The notes beneath the pieces were generated by a model that was not told the origin of the DNA, did no database searches, and saw nothing but the letters and a program-made list of their open reading frames with translations. From positions 1 through 62,315 of the forward strand of contig JAIROL010000009.1 of assembly GCA_031257565.1 (NCBI GenBank): a stretch of DNA of 62,315 nucleotides, given 5' to 3'. This stretch comes from Tannerella sp. (GTDB lineage: Bacteria > Bacteroidota > Bacteroidia > Bacteroidales > Tannerellaceae). Within the stretch, counting starts at the first letter, position 1, and the number at the start of each line of letters is the position of its first letter. Shown in pieces: positions 18,114 through 28,650 of this stretch. The position numbers were made by a program, and so were the translations under genes.

Positions 18114-19088
18114 ATGTATGCAAAATATCACAGAATATATCTACTGATCGTTTCGTTAAGTTGCCTGTTGACGGCTTGTGATGATGAGTATACCGTACCG
18201 GAAGCAAACGCCAAATTACAGAATGATTGCATTAAAAGATCGTTAGGTCCTAATATCGCCGGACTTGATCTGGAGTTTGCTTACGCAATGGCTTTAGGCT
18301 ATGACAGAGGCAATATTATTTCCGCCGAAGTGGAAGCGTCAATATCCGGTGATGACGGAACATTTTTAGAACACCGTTCCTTTCATACCGATAACGGAGG
18401 GATAGATGTCGGTATTCCTGTCGCTGAACCGTCTATTACGACCGGCAATACCACAAAAATTACTTTTACGAAAGACACCTGCGCAGCGACGCTTCGATAT
18501 TATTATATTATTCCGGAAAACGCAAAGGGCAAATCGGTAAGTTTCAGGTTTTCATCCACTGCAAGCACGGGAGAAACCGTATCCTGCGAAATGGGACCCT
18601 ATCGGATAACAAAAATGGATATGAAAAGAAACATTGTCTTATCCGATGATCATACATGCTATTTTTCGATCGCAGACATGGTCGCTTACGACAAAACGGA
18701 AGCTGCGTCAAAAGCGGATAAAATAGATTTGGTTTATTTATACAAAGCCATTTCCGGCATAAATTTTAACCATGCGTTAGTAGCTCCCGGTGCGAATGCC
18801 GAATTTTTACAGGGAAAAGAAGCGCCCAATCATAATTCAACAAAAATTCAGAAAGCGTATAGTCTGGCGGATCGTCATTTGGCCAATTTACAATACGGGG
18901 TATATGTAGACGATCCCGATTTTGAGGCGTTAAATATCTCCGATGCGCCGGATTATGCCATCGACCTGCGAGCGGAATATGGGATCTGGGTAGAAACTTC
19001 AGACAAAAAGTATCGTGCGTATATCTATATCAATAGTGTCAACAATACAAAAACGATGACCATTAGCATTAAAAGATATGCCATATAA
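18114..19088 (+). CDS. DUF4466-like surface lipoprotein
   Basis: A lipoprotein of 324 residues (SLSCLLTAC). The mature start DDEYTVPEANAKLQNDCIKR and the repeated strand patterns (ATLRYYYIIPENAKGKSVSF, KIDLVYLYKAI) match the DUF4466 proteins found downstream of SusCD as putative surface glycan-binding proteins. Last gene of the first SusCD operon; a long hairpin follows at 19101. Confidence 0.7.
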   Translation: MYAKYHRIYLLIVSLSCLLTACDDEYTVPEANAKLQNDCIKRSLGPNIAGLDLEFAYAMALGYDRGNIISAEVEASISGDDGTFLEHRSFHTDNGGIDVGIPVAEPSITTGNTTKITFTKDTCAATLRYYYIIPENAKGKSVSFRFSSTASTGETVSCEMGPYRITKMDMKRNIVLSDDHTCYFSIADMVAYDKTEAASKADKIDLVYLYKAISGINFNHALVAPGANAEFLQGKEAPNHNSTKIQKAYSLADRHLANLQYGVYVDDPDFEALNISDAPDYAIDLRAEYGIWVETSDKKYRAYIYINSVNNTKTMTISIKRYAI

Positions 19089-19100
19089 AAACGGTTCAAT

Positions 19101-19175
19101 ATTGAGTCTGCTCCGGAAAGCGTTTGTAACCGATAAGCTACAATTGGTTTGAAACACTTCCGGGATAGACTCAAT
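19101..19175 (+). repeat. 75-bp imperfect hairpin between PUL sections
   Basis: Arms 19101-19120 (ATTGAGTCTGCTCCGGAAAG) and 19156-19175 are near-perfect reverse complements. An inner stem pairs GTTTGTAACC (19122-19131) with GGTTTGAAAC (19146-19155), leaving a 14-nt loop. No T-tract follows directly, so it may be an attenuator or RNA-stability element rather than a simple terminator, or a small mobile repeat. Confidence 0.65.
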
Positions 19176-19227
19176 CATTACTATTTTGATTACATTTACA
19201 AAAAATAAATGGACAGGAGATTATATT

Positions 19228-21609
19228 ATGCGATTTACACTCATCCTTTTTTTTGCGATAGGCCTGGGATTATATACTTCATGCACATCGCCAAAAGCAA
19301 ATATAGACGAGTTACAGCCAGGAGAATGGACGCCTAAAACAGGGAGTTGCGGAGGCGTTTTCTTTTATGCGCAGGAAGGCCCGTTAGTTGTTGAAATTGA
19401 AAAAACAGACCTGAAAAACGACGCCCGCTCAAGAACGCTACGCGCCGTTTTCGTTGGTCCCGACCGGAAAATAATACAAGATTTGAACACGTATACGCCC
19501 GGAAAGGGTAACGGCAAAAATGTGTTGCGCTTAGAAACACACGTTGACAGGGCCGGGATTTATGTCGTAATGATCACGGTATCCAATGATCGCTACGGTG
19601 AAAATACGGCCTGGAGATTCAAAACAAACTGTGATAAATACATCATTGAAACCTCAAGAGGACATAAAGACCAGTACCACGAAGAACCTATTGTACTAGT
19701 CGATCCTGATAAAGAGACAGACCTATGTTTTTTACCGCAACGAAACGGTTTTGATATTTTGATAACCAATCTGCCGGACAATATAAAAACGATCGCATTG
19801 AAAGATGTAAAAGATCAGGATATTACACGCTTAGAAATAAAAAATGATACCATCCGCCATCACATAGAAGCGGGAGAGAGGCTTTCTGTTCCTTGGAAAT
19901 TACATTTCCCCAAAGCGCAGGCAAAAGTAGAAATTGAGGGAGTGACACGCTGGGATGCGGATGATCAATCGGACTATTTCTATGAGTATCCCGATGGCGC
20001 ATTATGGACGCCAAACGCAGCGAATTGGTTTCATCTTCCCGGAAACAGGCGACTATTAACACCTTATAGCCTCATGTCTTATAGTCGTAATGCAGATGCA
20101 CAAAAATCGGCGGTCTTTAAAGTGCATAATAATGGAACGACGCCGCAAAAAATAAAATTAAAATTGGAATTTCCGGAAAATCGCTGGAACATACAGCTAT
20201 CACACAAGGAGGTTGAGCTGAAACCGAATGAAGAAAAAGAAATCACACTGATGTGGAAAGGAAATAAGAAAGACCAATCGGTACATTTACGTGCAACAAA
20301 CGGAGATTTTTCGACCTATTCTACGTTGTATGTAAAAGCTCAAAATTCCAATACGGACACTCCATTCAAAATACCGGTCATACTGAAACCGTTTTTCCAC
20401 GAACAGGAACAATTCGGTTATTCACCCGATTATCCTGCGAGCAATCAACCTTATTTCAACGTAGATAACAAAATGTACGTCCTATCCTCGAACAGTGTGT
20501 TATCTTACCAAAACGGCCAGTGGAATGAAACGTTTACAGATAGACTTCAAAGTTCAATCGCCGCTTTTGATGCAGATGGCGACGTCTATGTCTTAGGTCG
20601 TGAAAATGACAAAACGGTTTTACTACACTCTGCAGACAATGGGCTCACGTTTAAGTCGTACGCAATACCGGGGGCGTCCGGCAGCAGTTTCGACATAGAG
20701 CAATTTACCGGCCATAATACGCCGGACGGTCCGCCGCCAATCATGAAATACACTCGTACAGCCGCTGACAAACAACACTTTTGGAGAAGATCCGGAAATC
20801 TGGAATTATTAATTCCGAAAAAAACAAATGCAGGCATCGAATGGGAACAACCCGTCCTGATCTCCGGTAAATGCCTCGGCGTATCGTCCCATTCGGGGCT
20901 TCCGTCATCCGTTGTGTCGCATAAAGACAAAATTTTTATCGTATGGGGCGAAGTTTCAGACGTACATATAAGTAAAGAAAAAATACCCGGAGTTCCTGTT
21001 TTTGTTGTTTCGTACGACAAAAAGACAAAAAAAACAAGTACGCCGGTTTTAGTCGGATTCGGGCCTCCACCGAACGATATACATAATATTCCCGGTATCA
21101 CCCTGGATAGCGAAGGTTTCCTGCATGTGTTAACCGGAACGCACGGCAGGCCTTTCCAGTATGCTACATCCTTACAGCCTCTAAGCGTGAATGACGGATG
21201 GACAAAGGCGGAATCTCTTATGGATACGAAAATACCTCATTCAACCCAGACTTATTTAGGTTTGGTAACGGACCAGGATAATACATTACATACGATTTTC
21301 AGATATTGGCAACACAATGCAGAACCTTTTCCGGATACTCATTATGCGACACTGGCATACATGTCTAAAAGGAAAGGCCGGAAATGGTCGGAGCCTCAGA
21401 TATTAGTACAAGCCCCGTTATCCCATTACAGCAACTTCCGCCATCGCCTGACGATCGACCGTAAAGGGCGGCTCTTTATTTCCTATTATTATTGGTCGAC
21501 ATACTGGTTTTACAGAACCGATAGAAAGTATGTGGACAGAGTTTTATTTATGTCTTCCGACGGAGGAAAAACATGGCATTTAGCTTCCGGCGACGACATT
21601 ATTTCATAA
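19228..21609 (+). CDS. BNR_4-type beta-propeller lipoprotein (polysaccharide lyase candidate)
   Basis: A large lipoprotein of about 793 residues. I place the start at the ATG 19228, preceded by GGAGA, which gives a clean signal (MRFTLILFFAIGLGLYTSC); the frame extends upstream to 19186 without a ribosome site. The N-terminal ~380 residues are beta-sandwich-like; from about residue 400 come propeller repeats: NNVDGK-like blades, HNIPGITLDSEGFLHVLTGTHG, QTYLGLVTDQDNTLHTIFRYWQ and ISYYYWSTYWFYRTD. These resemble BNR_4 propellers that include ulvan and related uronate lyases (PL24/PL25). Enzyme class is inferred; it could instead bind glycan. Confidence 0.65.
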   Translation: MRFTLILFFAIGLGLYTSCTSPKANIDELQPGEWTPKTGSCGGVFFYAQEGPLVVEIEKTDLKNDARSRTLRAVFVGPDRKIIQDLNTYTPGKGNGKNVLRLETHVDRAGIYVVMITVSNDRYGENTAWRFKTNCDKYIIETSRGHKDQYHEEPIVLVDPDKETDLCFLPQRNGFDILITNLPDNIKTIALKDVKDQDITRLEIKNDTIRHHIEAGERLSVPWKLHFPKAQAKVEIEGVTRWDADDQSDYFYEYPDGALWTPNAANWFHLPGNRRLLTPYSLMSYSRNADAQKSAVFKVHNNGTTPQKIKLKLEFPENRWNIQLSHKEVELKPNEEKEITLMWKGNKKDQSVHLRATNGDFSTYSTLYVKAQNSNTDTPFKIPVILKPFFHEQEQFGYSPDYPASNQPYFNVDNKMYVLSSNSVLSYQNGQWNETFTDRLQSSIAAFDADGDVYVLGRENDKTVLLHSADNGLTFKSYAIPGASGSSFDIEQFTGHNTPDGPPPIMKYTRTAADKQHFWRRSGNLELLIPKKTNAGIEWEQPVLISGKCLGVSSHSGLPSSVVSHKDKIFIVWGEVSDVHISKEKIPGVPVFVVSYDKKTKKTSTPVLVGFGPPPNDIHNIPGITLDSEGFLHVLTGTHGRPFQYATSLQPLSVNDGWTKAESLMDTKIPHSTQTYLGLVTDQDNTLHTIFRYWQHNAEPFPDTHYATLAYMSKRKGRKWSEPQILVQAPLSHYSNFRHRLTIDRKGRLFISYYYWSTYWFYRTDRKYVDRVLFMSSDGGKTWHLASGDDIIS

Positions 21610-21648
21610 CCACCCATCAGGAAAAGCAACTCATTATTATTTATACGT

Positions 21649-24003
21649 ATGTATTCAATCTACACATTTTTTTTCGCTGTAACAATCAGTTGTTTTTGTA
21701 TTCAAATCACAGCTAAGGAGATCCATTCGGATGCACAAAAAAGAAAATCCGAATTGGACTGGATCTTATCGGTATTACCGCCTGACAGGACCTCCAATGG
21801 AAGAGTATCCTATTTAGATGAAACATTCACGGACTGGCTACGGAGAACCGGAGAACTGCCTCCGGATTTCGAAAATATGCCTTCCATTCCTTTCTTACCG
21901 AATCCTTTGGTGATGGATGAAGGAGGCGAAAATATACCCGTCACATCCGGAAGCCAATGGGAAGCCCGGAGAGTATGGATGAAAACAGAGTTAGCCCGCT
22001 ACATCACAGGAACAACTCCCCCCGTCCCTGATAATTTAAAATCAGAGATACGATCCGAAATAAAAGACGGCGAGGTTACGATTCGAACCGTAGAATTATC
22101 TTTTGGCCCCGGCCATAGAGCAAAACTCACTTTAGAGATCATGATCCCATCCGGCGAAGGTCCTTTTCCTGTTTTCCTGACAAATTGGACGCATAAAGAC
22201 TGGGCGCGTATAGCGGTCAGAAGAGGCTATATTGGTTGCATGTATGCCGGCGCTGATTCCAAAGATGATACGGAAGCATATTCCGAAATCTGGGCCGGTC
22301 AATACGACTTTACCCGGTTGATGAGAAGAGCATACGGCGCTTCCCGGGCAATCGATTATTTATACACATTACCTTCTGTTGACAAAGAAAAAATCGGCAT
22401 CACCGGTCATTCAAGAAATGGAAAGACATCCTTAATGGCGGCCGCTTTTGACGAACGGATAGGAGCATGTGTTCCCAGCAGTGGCGGAACCGGCGCCGAA
22501 GTTCCCTGGCGCTATACGGCGCATAAATATGACGTAGAGGATATAGCGCTTCTTTCTTGCGCCCAACCGGCCTGGTTGCATCCGAGGTTAAGGTTCTTCA
22601 TCGGCAGGGAGCATAAACTGCCCGTCGACCAGCATTTTTTTATGTCTTTAATCGCTCCCCGGGGATTGATGTTAAGTACCGCCATAACCGAAGAAGCAAG
22701 CAACATATTCGGCATAGAACAAGCGTTCCATTCAACCCAAAGAGTCTATCAATTTCTGAATGCCGGAAATCATCTGGCTATCACCTCACGCTATGGTTTA
22801 CATGGCGTAAATGCGAAGGACATAGAAGGTTACGTGGATTTTTTCGATTATGTATTCGGAAGAACCGACAGACAACCCGAAAACAGATTGTTTTGCAACT
22901 ATTCTTTCGACAGATGGCGTGAAATAAGCCGGATACAAATAAATCCGTCGGACTACGAGATAAAGACCCATCATCTGAACCGGAATAAAAAAAACAGTCG
23001 CATTTCTTTGAATGTCTGGGAGGAACAAAAAAAAGTAATCCGGGAAAATATCCGATGGTTATTAGGTGATGAACCGACCGGGGTCACGAATCCGGGACCT
23101 GTAAGTTTGAAAAACGGAGGTATGGGGGAACAAAGATTTGGTTCTTTTCTGACACGGCCTCACGAAACCGACTCCATGAAAATAATGGCAATTACTCCCT
23201 ATAGCGGTTTCGGGGACAATTTATTCGGATATCTGTATTATCCCGTAGACAAAATAGGCGAACTGAAAAATAAAAACCTTCCGATCGTCATCTATTTGCA
23301 TGAGTATGACTATTCCAAAGGATTTTCTTCGATGAAATTCGACCATGAAATACAATCCGTTTTTTCGAATCTGACTCAAATGGGATTTGGCGTATTTGCT
23401 TTTGATATGATTGGTTTCGGGAATAGAATAGAAGAAGGAACCTGTTTTTATGAACGCTACCCCCACTGGTCGAAAATGGGTAAAATGGTCGCAGATGTAA
23501 AAGGAGCGGTAGATGCGGTTTTCAACCTGGATTTTGCGGATAACTCAAAAATTTTCGTCACGGGCTATTCATTAGGCGGAACCGCAGGACTTTTTTCCGC
23601 AGCTTTGGATGACAGAATTGCCGGTGTTATATCCATAGCCGGTTTCACTCCTATGCGTACAAACACGCCGGATACAGGAACAGAGGGCATTAAATTCTAT
23701 TCGCACCTGCATGGGACCATACCTAAATTAGGGTTTTTTGCAGGATATGAAAACCATATTCCTGTAGATTTTAACGAAATCATTGCTTGCATCGCACCAC
23801 GTCTGGTATTGCTGATAACTCCCTTTCGCGATAAAGATGCGCACATAGACGACATAAGGCTATGCATTGATGAAGTTGAAAAAATTTATGGTTTATACAA
23901 TGCTGAAAATCGTATTCAGTCATATGCTCCCGATGATTATAATCGATTTTCGGCCATGATGCGCCAAAAAGTATACGACTTGCTTAAAACACTTAAACAA
24001 TGA
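21649..24003 (+). CDS. Double alpha/beta-hydrolase: CE15-like plus acetyl-esterase-like
   Basis: A secreted protein of 784 residues with two hydrolase domains. Domain 1 (about 100-420) has GITGHSRNGKTSLMAAAFD, the GxSRxGK-type nucleophile of CE15 glucuronoyl esterases. Domain 2 (about 480-780) has FVTGYSLGGTAGLFSAALD and RLVLLITPFRDKDAH. CE15 enzymes cut ester bonds to uronic acids; the second domain may remove acetyl groups. The stop overlaps the next gene's start (ATGA at 24000), showing tight coupling to the second BNR_4 protein. It implies an esterified uronic-acid polysaccharide (inference). Confidence 0.75.
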   Translation: MYSIYTFFFAVTISCFCIQITAKEIHSDAQKRKSELDWILSVLPPDRTSNGRVSYLDETFTDWLRRTGELPPDFENMPSIPFLPNPLVMDEGGENIPVTSGSQWEARRVWMKTELARYITGTTPPVPDNLKSEIRSEIKDGEVTIRTVELSFGPGHRAKLTLEIMIPSGEGPFPVFLTNWTHKDWARIAVRRGYIGCMYAGADSKDDTEAYSEIWAGQYDFTRLMRRAYGASRAIDYLYTLPSVDKEKIGITGHSRNGKTSLMAAAFDERIGACVPSSGGTGAEVPWRYTAHKYDVEDIALLSCAQPAWLHPRLRFFIGREHKLPVDQHFFMSLIAPRGLMLSTAITEEASNIFGIEQAFHSTQRVYQFLNAGNHLAITSRYGLHGVNAKDIEGYVDFFDYVFGRTDRQPENRLFCNYSFDRWREISRIQINPSDYEIKTHHLNRNKKNSRISLNVWEEQKKVIRENIRWLLGDEPTGVTNPGPVSLKNGGMGEQRFGSFLTRPHETDSMKIMAITPYSGFGDNLFGYLYYPVDKIGELKNKNLPIVIYLHEYDYSKGFSSMKFDHEIQSVFSNLTQMGFGVFAFDMIGFGNRIEEGTCFYERYPHWSKMGKMVADVKGAVDAVFNLDFADNSKIFVTGYSLGGTAGLFSAALDDRIAGVISIAGFTPMRTNTPDTGTEGIKFYSHLHGTIPKLGFFAGYENHIPVDFNEIIACIAPRLVLLITPFRDKDAHIDDIRLCIDEVEKIYGLYNAENRIQSYAPDDYNRFSAMMRQKVYDLLKTLKQ

Positions 24004-25367
24004 AGAAAAAACAACAGATAATACCAATCGTCATTTTATTATTTTCCCCGCCGCTTCATTCATGGCATGTGAATGTACGCGTAATAACACAGCAAGGGAA
24101 AGAGGATGTATCCCCCATGGATGAAAATAGGCATCCTGTCGTAGCTGAAGATGCGTCCTGGTGTTGGTTTTCGGATCCCCGAGCCATTTACCGCAAGGGT
24201 AAAAAGGAAGCGGTTTATTTTGGTTATATAAATTCAAAAGGCGATGTAATGATTAAATCTTATGATTTGAAAACAAAAGAAACAGACGAATTTACGTTAC
24301 ATAAACAATTACAATCGGATGATCATAACGTACCGGGCTTATTATTTTTACCTGATGGCAAACTGCTGGCTTTTTACGGTCGCCACAACGGAGATATTTT
24401 TATGAGGAAAAGTAAAGCAACGGAGAACATTCGCGAATGGGAAGATGAAATTATTTTACTTAAAAAGGACGACAAAAACCGCTATTGTTATGTTAATCCG
24501 GTTATGTTAAGCGAAGAAAATAACCGCATCTATCTCTTTGGACGAAACATTGTAAAAAACACAAAAGGGACTTATACCGATACGAGAACCTATTGTATTT
24601 ATAGTGATGACTTAGGCGATACATGGAGCGGAGAATTAAACATATTGGACAATTCAGGTATGAACAGTCGTCAATACGTTAAAGTCGCTTCCGATAATAA
24701 GTCCCGAATCGATTTTCTGTTTACAAACGGCCATCCCGGACAGGAAGACCCTGTTTCTGTTTATCATATGTATTACAAGAAAGGGGCTTTTTATCAAACG
24801 AACGGTAACCGTATCACCTCACCGGAAAAGGGAATACCCGTTAAAATCAATGAAGTAAATAAAGTGTACGATACCGGTTCCACCTCTATCAGAGCCTGGA
24901 TCTGGGATATTGCTTTAGACAATAAAAACAGGCCGGTTATCACATATACCCGCTATCCCTCTTATACGAACCATCAGTATTATTACGCAAAATGGAACGG
25001 CAAAAAATGGAATGAACATAAAATAGTCGATGCCGGAAAATACATCACTACGGTTAAGCCCGGAAAAAAAATATCGGAATATTACTACTCCGGAGGGATC
25101 GTATTAGATCCTAATAATCCGGATGTAGTTTTCTTATCAAGGGAAATCAATGGAATATTCGAGATTGAACAACGGACAATTAAAGAAGGCGACATTCAAA
25201 TTATAAAAACAATAACGGGCAGTTCAACATCCGACAATATACGTCCATACGTTGCAGCAGGCAAAAATCACGGATTACCGGTCATGATGTGGATGACGGG
25301 GCGTTACTATCACTACACCGATTACGAGACGAAACTCAAACTGCTTCATACGGCGGACGATTCGTAA
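24000..25367 (+). CDS. BNR_4-type beta-propeller protein (lyase candidate)
   Basis: A secreted protein of 455 residues (signal IVILLFSPPLHSW). BNR_4 hallmarks: DASWCWFSDPRAIYRKGKKE at residue ~50, then YFGYINSKGDVMIKSYDLK, DDHNVPGLLFLPDGKLLAFY, and the late IWDIALDNKNRPVITYTRYP. Single-propeller proteins of this type include ulvan lyases of family PL25; the substrate here is unknown. Starts inside the preceding gene's stop (ATGA), so the two are co-translated. Confidence 0.72.
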   Translation: MKKKQQIIPIVILLFSPPLHSWHVNVRVITQQGKEDVSPMDENRHPVVAEDASWCWFSDPRAIYRKGKKEAVYFGYINSKGDVMIKSYDLKTKETDEFTLHKQLQSDDHNVPGLLFLPDGKLLAFYGRHNGDIFMRKSKATENIREWEDEIILLKKDDKNRYCYVNPVMLSEENNRIYLFGRNIVKNTKGTYTDTRTYCIYSDDLGDTWSGELNILDNSGMNSRQYVKVASDNKSRIDFLFTNGHPGQEDPVSVYHMYYKKGAFYQTNGNRITSPEKGIPVKINEVNKVYDTGSTSIRAWIWDIALDNKNRPVITYTRYPSYTNHQYYYAKWNGKKWNEHKIVDAGKYITTVKPGKKISEYYYSGGIVLDPNNPDVVFLSREINGIFEIEQRTIKEGDIQIIKTITGSSTSDNIRPYVAAGKNHGLPVMMWMTGRYYHYTDYETKLKLLHTADDS

Positions 25368-25391
25368 ACCCGCCATCGCCACGGAGTTCTT
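25366..25391 (+). repeat. 26-bp repeat, copy 1
   Basis: This stretch, containing CGCCATCGCCACGGAGTTCT and starting within the stop codon of the BNR_4 gene, is identical to 30651-30676 downstream of the second susD. The five bases before it (TTCGT) are also shared apart from a one-base indel. Confidence 0.85.
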
Positions 25392-25428
25392 TACAGTCAA
25401 ACTTTTATTAATTCAAGAATCCTTTTTT

Positions 25429-28400
25429 ATGAACAACCATAAAACTAATATGACAACACACAAGAGATCCTGTACGATCATATGCTGCATTTGTATCCTG
25501 TTTTTTTGCCACAATCTGATAAAGGCCGACCAGTATAAGCAGGCGATATCTCTCATAAGCGCCAATCAAATAACAAACCCGCAACAAAATTATATAATTA
25601 CAGGTACGGTGACCGACGAGAATGGGGAGGCGGTCATTGGAGCTAATATCTCCGTTAAAGGCGCTACGCGCGGGATTATAACTGATATTGACGGAAATTA
25701 CAGCATTGAAGTTTCTTCCGGAGAAACGCTTATTGTAACCTATATCGGCTACCTGTCGCAGGAAATCAAAATTGACAAACAAACACGGATTGACGTAAAA
25801 CTGACAGAAAGTTTACTGGCGTTGGACGAAGTCGTTGTCGTAGGATACGGAACGATGCGGAAACAGGATTTAACCGGTTCGATCGGTACGATGCGGGCAT
25901 CCAAATACGAAGATGAAAAGCCGAAGAATATCCAGGACTTGTTACGTGGTAATATTGCCGGCCTGAATATTGGAATGACAACAAGCGCAAAAGGCGGAGG
26001 CGATCTGCTGGTAAGGGGAAAAAGAACGCTCAAAGCTTCTGCTACACCTCTCCTGGTATTGGATGGCGTCATCTATAACGGATCGCTGGACGACGTCAAT
26101 CCTAACGATATAGAATCTATAGACGTCCTGAAAGACGCCAGTTCGGCTGCCGTATATGGAGCCAAATCAGCAAATGGAGTCGTCATTATCAATACGAAAA
26201 AAGGAACGTTAGGCAAACCCGCTATCGGAGTCAATGTTGGCATTGGTATTGCCGATCTGTTTCGTTCCGCGGACGTCTATGAAGGAGAAAAATTCATTGA
26301 CTGGCGGTCGGATGTTTTACAGAGCATAAACCGAAACGCTCCGGCTTATGTTTTCCGAGATCCGAGAAAACTGCCTTCAGGCGTATCGCTTGACGAATGG
26401 AAAGCTTATGACGGTTCAACGGGAGATGAGATGAATATCTGGCTTCGAAGGATAGGGATGTCGCAACCTGAAAGGGAAAATTATGTGAAAGGTCAGACGA
26501 CCGACTGGAAAGACATGGTTTTCAGAACAGCATTACAGCAAAATTATAACGTAAGCGTTTCGGGAAAAAGCGACAAGGTAACCTACTACTGGTCTATGGG
26601 GTATACAAACAACGAAGGGGTTATTGAAAAAGACGACTATTCGATTTTCAGAAGTCGCCTTCGCTTGGAAGCAGACGTCGCAAATTTCTTAGCCGTGGGA
26701 TTAAATACTTTACTTTCATACCGGATGGAAAATGGCGGAGGAGGCGTTGCCTGGAGTCAAATTGAAAAACTATCTCCTTACGGACAACCAACCAATCCCG
26801 ACGGTTCTTATAAAATATATCCGACCGACGACGCCGTAGCTGCCAAACATCCGCTGATCGACCGGGAATTCACGCAACGCGATTACACATATAAATCATT
26901 GGACAACACGCTGTTTGCCAAACTGACGCTTCCTTTCGGCATATCCTATGAATTTAATTATTCGCCCCGGATCACCAATAATGATTTATACATCTACCAA
27001 TCAGCCGAACATCCGGAATATGCCAACGACGGAGGCATTGCCACCCGCACGCCCAGCAGTACATTCTTATGGCAGATTGACAATATTCTGAGATGGAAGC
27101 ACACATTTAAAACAGATCATAATGTGGATGTGACATTACTGGCTAATGCGGAAAAAAATCAGACATGGGAACAGAGTATGACCGGAAAACAATTTGTACC
27201 AAGCGATGTATTAGGATATCATAATATGGGGTCGGCAACCGTTGTCGCCATAAGAAGTACGGATAGCTATAGCACGGGCGACGCATATATGGGGCGTTTA
27301 TTTTATTCTTACAAATCAAAATACCTGTTCACAGGAACAATCCGGCGAGATGGTTATTCAGCCTTCGGAACCAGTAATCCACGGGCAACATTCCCATCTA
27401 TTGCATTAGGATGGGTTTTTACGAATGAATCATTTATAAATCAAGCAGAATGGCTCAATTACGGGAAATTACGCCTGTCATGGGGATCTAATGGAAACCG
27501 CTCTATCGGTATATACGACGCTTTATCATCCATGCAAAATGGGATGATTACGTATATGAGTTCAAATGGAACACTCTATCAGGAATCCTATTTAAACTCC
27601 AATCGCATGAGTAATCAGTTTCTCAAATGGGAAAAAACAGAATCATACAACATCGGATTTGACTTGTCTTTTTTAAATGAAAGGTTAAACGCTAATCTGG
27701 ATGTATATACAATGAATACAAACGACCTGTTGGTAGACAGATCATTACCTAATATCACCGGATACGCCTCCGTCGCTTCCAATCTTGGAGAAATTAACAA
27801 CAAAGGATTTGAAATCACGTTATACTCAAATAACATCGATACCGAAAATTTTTCATGGAGAACTTCATTCAACTACTCTATGAACAGAAATAAAATAAAG
27901 TCGCTATACGGCGATAGGGTCGACGTCTATGATACCAATGGAGATGTGATCGGCCAAAAAGAAGCCGACGATATAGCGAATAAATGGTTTATCGGACATG
28001 CTACGGATGAGATATGGGATTATAAGGTAGACGGCGTATGGCAAGCCGGAGAAGAGGAAGAAGCGGCCAAATACAAATTGGCTCCGGGCGATTTTAAACT
28101 AAGAGATGTAGACGGAGATGGTCAATTCACAAACGATGACAAAGTATTTCAGGGATATACGACCCCTCGTTTCAGATGGTCTATGCGTAATGAGTTTAAT
28201 TTTCTGAAGCATTTCGATTTTTCCTTCTCTATGTATTCTTACTGGGGACATAAAAGAGTTTTTAACCAGGCAAAACACAATCCGACGATGACATTGGAAC
28301 GGTTTAATTCGTATGTCCTGCCCTATTGGACGCCCGAAAATAAACAAAATGACTTTGCCCGTTTAAATTCCAACATGGCGGGCGTAACATTTGACGTACA

Positions 28401-28611
28401 CCAGGACATGTCATTCGTCCGGCTGGATAATATCACGTTAGGATATAACGTATCGCAAGCATTACTGAGCAACTATAAAATTTCACGGTTAAAGTTGACA
28501 TTAAGCGCCAGAAACGTGGCCGTTTGGACGAAGAAGTTTGTTCTGTGGGATCCTGAGTATAGCGGCCCGACGCCTTCTTATGTAACATTCGGATTAAACC
28601 TATCAATGTAA
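25429..28611 (+). CDS. SusC/RagA TonB-linked outer-membrane transporter (second)
   Basis: A protein of 1060 residues. It has a beta-sandwich (ITGTVTDENGEAVIGANISV), TonB-box region LDEVVVVGYGTMRKQDLTGS, plug (DASSAAVYGAKSANGVVII) and barrel, ending PSYVTFGLNLSM. The start at 25429 has a long cationic/hydrophobic N-terminus (two Met options; the second at 25450). It pairs with the SusD 39 bp downstream. No promoter of the TAnnTTTG type is obvious in the 61-bp gap, so it may be read through from the upstream genes. Confidence 0.96.
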   Translation: MNNHKTNMTTHKRSCTIICCICILFFCHNLIKADQYKQAISLISANQITNPQQNYIITGTVTDENGEAVIGANISVKGATRGIITDIDGNYSIEVSSGETLIVTYIGYLSQEIKIDKQTRIDVKLTESLLALDEVVVVGYGTMRKQDLTGSIGTMRASKYEDEKPKNIQDLLRGNIAGLNIGMTTSAKGGGDLLVRGKRTLKASATPLLVLDGVIYNGSLDDVNPNDIESIDVLKDASSAAVYGAKSANGVVIINTKKGTLGKPAIGVNVGIGIADLFRSADVYEGEKFIDWRSDVLQSINRNAPAYVFRDPRKLPSGVSLDEWKAYDGSTGDEMNIWLRRIGMSQPERENYVKGQTTDWKDMVFRTALQQNYNVSVSGKSDKVTYYWSMGYTNNEGVIEKDDYSIFRSRLRLEADVANFLAVGLNTLLSYRMENGGGGVAWSQIEKLSPYGQPTNPDGSYKIYPTDDAVAAKHPLIDREFTQRDYTYKSLDNTLFAKLTLPFGISYEFNYSPRITNNDLYIYQSAEHPEYANDGGIATRTPSSTFLWQIDNILRWKHTFKTDHNVDVTLLANAEKNQTWEQSMTGKQFVPSDVLGYHNMGSATVVAIRSTDSYSTGDAYMGRLFYSYKSKYLFTGTIRRDGYSAFGTSNPRATFPSIALGWVFTNESFINQAEWLNYGKLRLSWGSNGNRSIGIYDALSSMQNGMITYMSSNGTLYQESYLNSNRMSNQFLKWEKTESYNIGFDLSFLNERLNANLDVYTMNTNDLLVDRSLPNITGYASVASNLGEINNKGFEITLYSNNIDTENFSWRTSFNYSMNRNKIKSLYGDRVDVYDTNGDVIGQKEADDIANKWFIGHATDEIWDYKVDGVWQAGEEEEAAKYKLAPGDFKLRDVDGDGQFTNDDKVFQGYTTPRFRWSMRNEFNFLKHFDFSFSMYSYWGHKRVFNQAKHNPTMTLERFNSYVLPYWTPENKQNDFARLNSNMAGVTFDVHQDMSFVRLDNITLGYNVSQALLSNYKISRLKLTLSARNVAVWTKKFVLWDPEYSGPTPSYVTFGLNLSM

Positions 28612-28650
28612 ATATAAACCCTGAAGATATTAACACAAATACGATATATC

